Assembly (NCBI GenBank): GCA_009602735.1
Contig: WELA01010210.1
Location: 23,452-87,451 of the forward strand
Source of the DNA: Mesotaenium endlicherianum
Taxonomy: Eukaryota; Streptophyta; Zygnematophyceae; Zygnematales; Mesotaeniaceae
Length of the DNA stretch: 64,000 nt
Reading direction: 5' to 3'
The position numbers were made by a program, and so were the translations under genes. Shown one piece after another: positions 56,935 to 64,000 of this stretch (positions within the stretch are counted from its first letter, which is position 1; every line of letters begins with the position of its first letter). The notes beneath the pieces are model-generated. The model was not told the DNA's origin, did no database searches, and saw only the letters and a list, made by a program, of their open reading frames with translations.

Positions 56935-58251
56935 TGAAATGAATCTTGCTTATTCAAGATTAATGTATTTCATTTAAATATAAAAGATCAGAGACAGGTG
57001 GAAGCGTGTGAAATCAGGGAGCGATCTTTGCCCTTATAATGAATTCTGTTTACTCATCTATAACCCTTGACTCACTTATCGTAGTGTGCCATAGTTGCAC
57101 ACGAATACAAGGCACAAGAAAGAGGCGAGCTTGAGGACTAGAGCTTCTCCTTTAGAAACTCCTGACCTCTTGCCTACCAGGCATACAAGCATGTGTAAGC
57201 ACATACACAACATCAGGGGACTGAATAGCAAAGGCGCTCTCATTCAGATGACCATAAAGTAGCTCAAACACATCCCACTAACTTAGGTGCAAAAACCATG
57301 GAATCTGTCCGCTGTGTGACCCCAAAATGTCAGAGGGCATAACTCTGTCAATACTACTCCAAATTGAGCAAACTTAACAGCAACGGATGCATCTTGACGA
57401 GACCTTTCCGAAACGTCCTAGTTCGCTCCATTTGGAGCGCAAACAAAGCAGCCATGGTTGTTTCCGTGAAGGCTGGTCATTAGAACGAACCCAAAAAGTG
57501 CACACATCACTTGCAAGTAGAAATCCGACTGTAAAGCCTACTGTCCAGAATGAGGGACCACAAGATCCCAGCCTGCTATGTACCTAGTGACCACCTTGGT
57601 TGACCACGGCGCAAGGTGCGCCGTTTCGTGGGAAACCCGTTAAGTTGGGACCCACGGATCTAGGTATAACGACCATATTAATTGGTCGGTTGACTGAAGT
57701 CCTAACTGTTCAGTTGACTGACGACGGCTCCGCCTACCCAGGAGTTAACCACACTGGTAGGACATCGGTTTACCGAATCTCAGTCGACTTCTCGACTTTC
57801 AGTATACTACGGTCACATGTGCCAATCTACAAATAACAATCTAAATGAATATGTCTATCCTCAGCGTACTGAAGCTAAGTATATTGACTAATATCAAGCG
57901 AGCTTACTATATGTCAACCTACTGATATTATATCCTGTATATAACTGATATATAAATCTCAGCAAACTATACTATGATACAAAAGTCATCCTGCTGACCT
58001 TTTCAACAATGTCAGCAAACCACACTATGATACAAAAGTCATCCTGCTGACCTTTTCAACAAAGTCAGCAAACTACACTATGGTACAAAAGTCATCCTGC
58101 TGACCTTTTTGACAAAGTGAGTAAACTTGCATTACATCGACATACATTCATTTAGATGAACTCGCACATGTGAGTATATAGACGTAATACTTATTTAGTG
58201 TTATATTTATATATGCAATTAATTAAATAAATAGTGAACTGATTCATTACA
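56935..58251 (-). repeat. Solo LTR of the D family with near-perfect target duplication
   Basis: In element orientation it starts TGTAATGAATC (58251 downward) and ends GATTCATTTCA (56935), 11-bp inverted ends with one mismatch, 1317 bp. The flanks are GAGAA (56930-56934) and GAGAG (58252-58256), four of five matching. It contains three 53-bp units at 57961, 58014 and 58067. It is the reverse-complement counterpart of 12166-13429. No internal region is present, so this is what remains after LTR-LTR recombination. Confidence 0.88.
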
Positions 58252-58374
58252 GAGAGCCTCTTCTTCTTCGTAGCATTTCTTACTCAATCCGCCATGGCTG
58301 CAGGTGAAACTTCGTCCGGTGTCTTCGTAGGTCTCTTCATCTACGTTAGCTCAGTTTTTTTCGGTCGTAAATGA

Positions 58375-59664
58375 GCTTATCAGCAGTTTGCGGACGATTG
58401 TGAGGAGTTCTTGTTAAAGGGGGAGGTCGTGAAGACATCCGTGGCTAAGACTGGTGATGTGCAGTACTCAGTGAGGTTCTTGTATGATGGGAAGAAGGTA
58501 TTGTTTACTGCTGAATTCGTAGAGTCTCATTTGAGGCCTTCAGGTGTCTTTGAGGAAACTAAACATGCGGGTGTGTACAAACAAATTCGCGAAGTAGAGC
58601 CTGACAGCCAGCCCATAGACACACTTAGAGAGGAGTCTATAGTGCCTAACACTTTACAGTTTGGTCCTGCTGAGAGTTCTTTGAATGATAGTGGAGAGCC
58701 CTATTCTCAAACCGAGAAGAGGAAGAGAGGAAGGTCGGCCAAAAGTAACAGTATAGCAGCACCTGCAGAGAGAAGCAAGTTCAGATCAGTACAGATTGCA
58801 TCAGACAGGAGAGACAAGGGAAAGTGCAAGGTCTTGGACTCTGACAGTGAAGCTGCCAGTGACAGTGAAGCCTGCAGCAGCTCGGATTCCGAGGAGGAGG
58901 AGCACAACCTGACCTTGAGCATGCATGAAGACCTGGAGGAAGATCGGAGTCCGGAAGAGTGGAACTGGAAGGCACCTGTCCCTGGTGAGAGCTACAATGA
59001 CATGTTGCTCAAGCCCACAAGAGACCATCATCATGGTCTGCAGGTGATTTCTGATAAGAGTTTTAGACGTCTATCTCCATTTGGTGTTCTTTGTCTTCTC
59101 ATGCCTATATGGTTCTTTGAATAGTTAGCAAAGGAGACAAATGCTTATGCTGCTTTGCACCAGGCTAAGGGTTGGATACCTTGCACTACTACTGAGATTG
59201 TTATCTTCCATGGCTTGTGCATGGCTATGGGCTTGCATGCCCTTCCTAGTCTCAAGTGTTATTGGAAGTGCTTATTGAGAGGGCCCATTACACTTCCTAG
59301 CTTCGGCCGGTTCATGTCTAGAAACAAGTTCAAAGAAATTAGAAGGTACTTTCACGTGAAGGATAATCAGGATAGAAAGTGTTTTCCTCCTAACGCTAGA
59401 GAGTACAAACTATGGCAATTGAAGCCTTTCACTGACCTTGTCTTGAGTACATTCAGGAAGTACTATAGTCCAGGAGAGACTTTGACTATTGATGAGAGAA
59501 CCATTCCTATTAGGAATAGGCAGTGTCTTATTAGAATATACAACCCGAGCAAACCTTACAAGTATGGTATTGAAGTCTTCACTATATGTAATGCTATCAC
59601 ATATTTTTGCTATGCATTCATTATATATGACAGAGTGGAGAGATGTAAGGTCATAGGTTTATAA
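58375..59664 (+). pseudogene. piggyBac-type DDE transposase, N-terminal and first catalytic part
   Basis: The frame is open from 58375 to a TAG at 59122 and continues in the same frame to 59664. The N-terminal 240 residues are hydrophilic with an acidic Ser/Asp/Glu cluster (SDSEEEEHNLTLS), as is common before PGBD domains. The transposase core begins SPFGVLCLLMPIWFF* and continues IVIFHGLCMAMGLHALP, FGRFMSRNKFKEIRRYFH, and YYSPGETLTIDERTIPI with the first catalytic Asp, then KPYKYGIEVFTICNAITYF. This matches the DDE_Tnp_1_7 layout. The remaining catalytic part is missing because an LTR starts at 59684. One stop plus truncation make it nonfunctional. No terminal repeats or TTAA borders were identified. 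Confidence 0.75.
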
Positions 59665-59683
59665 AGTGCATTTTTGAGTTTCA

Positions 59684-60387
59684 TGAAAGTATGTTTTGAT
59701 TGTATAGTAGTGTAGAGTGCATCTTCGTGGTCATTTTGATATAAAGTTTATCGAATTTGGTCAAGTATTGAGAGAGTTATGGATTTCCGAAGTTGAATTA
59801 GTTTTGAGGGTGGTTGACGACTGTCCTTAATTCGCGGTGAGCGCGACCGTCGGATTGACCGACAGCGACGAGCGATCTGGCCCGTTAGTGTGAACTCGAA
59901 CCTTCACGTAAGTTCGGCTGACGCGGAGTGCCGACTAGGTCGATTTACCTAGAAGTTTCGGTTTAGCCCAGCGCGTCTAAGATAGAATATTCTAGTAATG
60001 TCGATGCATGTATGTGGACGTCAATTCGGCCCGACACGTCAGATTAGACTGATCTGGCTTACTCACGAATATTCTGGAAGGGACGATTTGACGAACACTT
60101 AGGAAAATCCGTAGCTTCCTCATAGGGAGGAGCACTTAGGCAGAAAATTATAAATAGGCATAACTTCTTTGTTTCTTATCAGTTTTCACTTCTGTAAATT
60201 TCTACGGGTTTGTAATGACAAGGCCTTTCATCCTACATCATTTGTGAGCAGTTTCCTGCTACTCAAAATGTTGAGTAATTTTCCTAAGCTTTGTTAGTGA
60301 TATGCCGCTGCACTCTCTAGTATGATGGCAACTAGTTCCTTTCCTCGTGAGTCACTACGCTTCCACTAGGGCACTCTGCCCCTTTCA
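59684..60387 (+). repeat. 5' LTR of element E
   Basis: 6-bp inverted ends TGAAAG/CTTTCA. TATAAATA at 60149-60156 is a likely TATA box. Two bases separate the end from the tRNA-Met type primer site. Confidence 0.75.
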
Positions 60388-60424
60388 TCTGGTATCGGAG
60401 CAGGGCTAGTTTGCATATTATATT

Positions 60425-61456
60425 ATGGAGTCGCAGCCGGCAGCTGGAGGAGGCGAACATGTCGAGCATGTTGAGCGCGCGGGGCAGCAGGCAGCACCAA
60501 CAATGACCAGAGAGCAACAAGAGATGCAGGCGATGCTAAGGCAAATGGCAAATGCAATTGGAGGAGAAGTCTACACCCAGTTTCAACAAAATATGCGCGC
60601 GGAGGTGGAGAGAATGGTGCGAGTTGTTATGGGGAACGCCGCTTCGACGAGTTCGGCACCTGCACCTGTTGTACCACCGATTCATGTTAACCCAGTGGTG
60701 CAACCAGTTATTCCACCCGCATCAGGAGTGCGTGCGCCTAAGCCTGAAGTTTATACTGGAGAGCGTGGATCGCCGCCTGTTCATCAATGGATTTTTGGAG
60801 TGAAGAAGTTTATGGAGTATTCTGCGCTCACGCCCGACAGGCAAGTCGCCTTTGTCATAACTTTGCTGCAGAAGAGTGCTGGAGCTTGGTATGAACGAGA
60901 AGAGCAGCTGTCTGGAGTTCCTGCTACTGTTGATCAGCTATTTGAAGGCTTGAAGAGGCAATTTCAACCTATTGCACCCGAGGCTACCGCTCGAGATCTA
61001 TTGGTGCGCCTTCGTCAACGAGGAAGCGTTCAAGAGTATGTATCGCGCTTCAACGAGCTGGTGCTTCAATGTCCATCCATGCACGAGTCGGAGATGATGG
61101 ACAAGTTCAAGAGGGGACTCAAGCCAACTGTGGCCAAGGAAGTGGCGCTCAAGGACCCTACCAGTCTTGGAGAAATGATGGCATTGGCAACAAGGGTCGA
61201 CGCTGTGGAGTATAGTCAGAGGCAGTGGGGCAGCCACAACTTTGGAGGATATCGACACTTTGGATCTCAAGCGCCAAGCACGAGTGTTCAAGGTCCAGTA
61301 CCCATGGAGTTGGGACTTGTGCAGTACCAGCGCAGGCAGCAGAATTTCAAGCCGAGAGGACCGTGCTATAGTTGCGGCAAGCTTGGACATCTGGCTCGAG
61401 ACTGTCATGTGAAGGCGAAGCAACCTCAACAGCAGGAAAAAGGAGGACGCCAGTAA
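60425..61456 (+). CDS. gag: Element E Gag
   Basis: 343 aa from the ATG 23 bases after the primer site. The capsid-type Retrotrans_gag core is about residues 100-240 ([54 protein letters not shown]). One CCHC zinc knuckle, [14 protein letters not shown], lies near the end. It forms the particle shell and packages RNA. It is only distantly similar to the Gag of C/C'. The reading frame is intact. Pol overlaps it in the -1 frame from 61372; the overlap has an A5 run in CAGGAAAAAGG but no textbook slippery heptamer. Confidence 0.9.
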   Translation: MESQPAAGGGEHVEHVERAGQQAAPTMTREQQEMQAMLRQMANAIGGEVYTQFQQNMRAEVERMVRVVMGNAASTSSAPAPVVPPIHVNPVVQPVIPPASGVRAPKPEVYTGERGSPPVHQWIFGVKKFMEYSALTPDRQVAFVITLLQKSAGAWYEREEQLSGVPATVDQLFEGLKRQFQPIAPEATARDLLVRLRQRGSVQEYVSRFNELVLQCPSMHESEMMDKFKRGLKPTVAKEVALKDPTSLGEMMALATRVDAVEYSQRQWGSHNFGGYRHFGSQAPSTSVQGPVPMELGLVQYQRRQQNFKPRGPCYSCGKLGHLARDCHVKAKQPQQQEKGGRQ

Positions 61457-63674
61457 GTCGTTCTGGGGTGTCTACTGGCGTGAAGACGAGAACTCACAAG
61501 GAGGTTATCCCCAGGAGCCTGCCGAGAAGCAAAGGACGAGACGTTGACAAGCCTATCATCGTGGAAGGAGTGGTCGACGGCAACAAGGCGAAGTGTATGG
61601 TCGACAGTGGCGCAAGTGCAAACTTTGTGCACAAGAAGCTGGTGAAAGAGTGGCGAATCCCTGTGCAGAAGCATTATGAGCCTAAGGAGGCAATTTTGGC
61701 GAATGGGCAGAGACTCAAGTGTGGTGCACCTACGGAAGCTATTCACGTGGAAGTAGCGGGGCACCGGAGTAAGGAAGTTATGGAGCAGGCAGAGTTGGGT
61801 CACCATGAGGTGATATTGGGCCGACCATGGCTGAGGAAAGCCAACCCTCAAGTGCACTGGAGCACAGGACAAGTGAAAGTCCAAGGGCGTGATGGTCGAA
61901 TGGAGACAGCGAAACAGGTGGAGGTAGATACGACCACAAGTAACTGTCTTCTGTCGAGCCTGCAAGTTAAGAAGCTATGCAGGGCGAATCAGGTGAAGGA
62001 GATGTACCTTGTTTCGGTGGCCCTGGCCAGGTCATCAGATGGAGCAAGCGTGAATCCTAACAGCCTGGGCGAATGTACATCGCCGGAGGAGCAAGTAGTG
62101 GTGTCTGATCCCCTTGCTCAGAAGGAGCAGAGCCCAACTGCTCAAGAGAAGAAGCCTGCTGAGATGCCTGCCCAAATTAAGGCGCTGTTGGAGGAGTTCA
62201 AGTGCGTTTTTCCTGAGGAGCTACCTGCAGGATTACCTCCACAGAGAGCTATGGAGCACAAGATCGAGTTGGAACCAGGGAGCAAGCCACCAGTGAGACC
62301 CGCCTATCGACAATCGTTTGCGGAGTTGGATGAGTTAAAGAAGCAACTGACAGAGTTGTTGGAGAAGGGATTCATCCGACCCAGCGAGTCTCCATTTGCA
62401 GCGCCAGTCTTATTTGTGAAGAAGAAGGATGGGACTATGAGGATGTGTGTCGACTACCGGGCACTCAACAAGGTCACCATCAAGAACAGGTACCCACTTC
62501 CACGAGTGGACGAGTTGATTGACAGGCTTGTCGGGACGAAGTATTTCTCGAAGATCGATTTGAGGAGTGGCTATCACCAGGTACGGATTGCGGAAGGAGA
62601 CGTTCAGAAGACTGCTTTCAGAACTCGCTATGGTTTGTTCGAGTTCACAGTCATGCCTTTTGGATTGACTAATGCACCTGCTACATTCATGGGACTCTTG
62701 AATAGTATCTTCAGACCCTACTTGGACCAGTTTGTGGTGGTATTTTTGGACAACATCCTGATCTATTTGAAGACCTTGGAAGAGCATGTGGAGCATCTGA
62801 GGAAGGTGTTGGAGGTCTTGAGAGATCAGAAGCTGTATGGGAAGATGAGCAAGTGCGACTTCTCTCTCAAGGAGGTCGAGTTCCTTGGGCACATAGTGGG
62901 AGCTGAAGGAGTCAAGGTGGAGCAGAAGAAGGTGCAAGCAGTCAGAGATTGGCCGGTACCTGCTGATATTCATTAACTCAGGAGTTTCCTCGGCATGGCA
63001 AATTATTATCAACGTTTCATTGAAGGATTTGCCAAGGTATGTGCACCGCTCACGGACATGTTGAATAAGCAGAAGAAGTGGCTATTGGGTGACAAGGAGC
63101 AGCAAACCTTTGAGAAGATTGAGGAGCTGTTACCACAGGCACCTGTGTTGGCGATTGCCAGTCCAGAGCTTCCTTTCACCATCATCACGGACGCATCAAA
63201 CTTTGCGGTGGGAGCCATTCTTCTCCAAGACCAGGGTAAAGGATTGCAGCCTATGACATACGAGAGCAGGAAGTTGAGTCCTGTTGAGCAGAATTATGCA
63301 GCCCACGAGCGAGAGATGTTGGCTATTGTCCAGGCTTTGAGGATTTGGCGATGTTATGTGGACGGCCGGAAGGTGTTCATCAAGACCGACCACAAGAGCT
63401 TGGAGAAGTTTATGACGCAGCCAACGTTGACACCAAGACAGGCAAGGTAGATGGAGTTTTTGCAACAGTTTGACCACAAGATTGAGTACTTACCTGGGAA
63501 GATCAACCCTGCAGACGCTTTATCCAAGAGGTGTGACCTTGCAGCTGTCTCAGTCATCAAGGAGAATATGGACTTCAAGGAGAAGCTTCAAAGAGGTTAT
63601 GAGGAGGACCCACAGTTTGCTGATGGTGGAGCAGCGGAGGTCAACGCGAGTATGCAGAAGAAGGACGGCATATG
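61372..63674 (+). pseudogene. pol: Element E Pol (protease, RT, RNase H), with stops
   Basis: Protease DSG in [19 protein letters not shown] with [20 protein letters not shown] and [12 protein letters not shown]. The catalytic motif reads FLDN (458-461) where FLDD/FIDD is expected, so the second catalytic Asp is lost. A TAA at 62974 lies just before [16 protein letters not shown]. RNase H follows ([17 protein letters not shown] ... [17 protein letters not shown]). A TAG at 63448 stands where the intact relative has Trp (RQAR-W). The frame then runs KIEYLPGKINPADALSKR into the D-like LTR at 63675. The integrase would lie beyond the window. Confidence 0.88.
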
Positions 63675-63927
63675 TGTAATGAATCAGTATATTAGCAGAT
63701 ATAATATTCATTTAAATATAATAGTTAACTATGTTCAGCCTGCTGAACTTTAGTTAAACATTCAGTCTGCTGGACTTTACATAATTATCAGTTTAATGAT
63801 TCAGCCGGAAGCAGCGGGCTGAAGTCAACTTAAGTCAGCTTGCTGACACATTCTTTGACAGCCAGCTGACTTCCGTACTCGGTAGCAGTGAATTGCCTTG
63901 ATATGCATCTAAGTGTGGTATGCTAGA
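63675..63927 (+). repeat. D-like LTR fragment inserted in element E
   Basis: It starts TGTAATGAATCAG, the same first 13 bases as the D solo LTR in element orientation, then diverges into an AT-rich sequence with repeated CAGCCTGCTGAAC / CAGTCTGCTGGAC words. It is cut at 63928 by another LTR. Confidence 0.55.
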
Positions 63928-64000
63928 TGTAGTGAAACAGATAGATAAAGTACTTAGTAAAACAGAATACTTTATCTATTCAAGACAAGGATCTTTGAAC
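63928..64000 (-). repeat. C-family LTR, minus strand, entering at the right edge
   Basis: TGTAGTGAAACAGATAGATA and the following sequence are the reverse complement of the last 73 bases of the C/C' LTR. A third C-family copy, or a solo LTR, must lie to the right. Confidence 0.9.

Larger units (their letters stand above)
59684..64000 (+). mobile_element. Element E: Ty3/gypsy retrotransposon, 3' end beyond window
   Basis: LTR 59684-60387 (TGAAAG...CTTTCA, 704 bp), primer site TGGTATCGGAGC at 60390-60401, gag, then pol in the -1 frame up to RNase H. There it is interrupted by other LTRs from 63675. It is inserted into the piggyBac transposase. Several stops show it is decayed. Confidence 0.88.

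Noticed and set aside
57600-57836. 78-codon frame inside the D solo LTR (and its mirror at 12529-12720)
   Set aside because: Lies in LTR sequence; similarity between the two only reflects LTR homology and there is no domain.

Overview
The window is nuclear DNA of a eukaryote, most likely a streptophyte (charophyte-grade) green alga; Chara is my best guess, but the genus is inference. Pointers: intron-rich genes with GT-AG junctions, a plant-type LFR armadillo protein, a plant-like Derlin, dense nested Ty3/gypsy LTR retrotransposons, and a gypsy element carrying a cytosine DNA methyltransferase (elements of that kind have, as I recall, been reported from charophyte algae and dinoflagellates). 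I recognised no rRNA, tRNA, CRISPR array or operon.

Left third (1 to about 26 kb): a stack of nested retrotransposons. The host element, here called B, enters from the left edge. It reads protease tail, unknown linker, DNA cytosine methyltransferase (2015-3256), start of reverse transcriptase (to 4050), then after a 9.4 kb interruption the rest of RT, RNase H, integrase and a C-terminal PHD finger (13430-15936). The interruption holds a decayed chromovirus C (4051-11101) and the 3' part of a third element D (11102-13429). To the right of B is the 3' end of a relative, A, which also ends in a PHD finger (16910-17354). A's LTR is split by a nearly intact chromovirus, C' (18814-25493), with a perfect 5-bp target duplication, 503-bp LTRs, and gag and pol joined by a canonical -1 frameshift site.

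Middle (26 to 38 kb): an apparent inverted duplication centred near 31.5 kb. Two F-box/leucine-rich genes diverge from the centre, the left one broken and the right one open. Each is faced by a coiled-coil gene reading inward.

Right-centre (39.6 to 53.3 kb): three cellular genes whose exons join in frame. They are LFR (minus; SWI/SNF armadillo subunit; 571 aa), Derlin (plus; ER-associated degradation; 240 aa), and a Deltex-type E3 ubiquitin ligase (minus; WWE-WWE-RING-DTC; 429 aa). LFR and Derlin are head to head.

Right edge (56.9 to 64 kb): a solo LTR of the D family, a piggyBac-type transposase cut by another gypsy element (E), and, inside E, further D-like and C-family LTRs.

The most unusual object is B, a retrotransposon that pairs a DNA-methylation writer with a PHD-type chromatin reader. 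This copy has in-frame stops and is not itself functional, but its methyltransferase segment is open from motif I to motif X.
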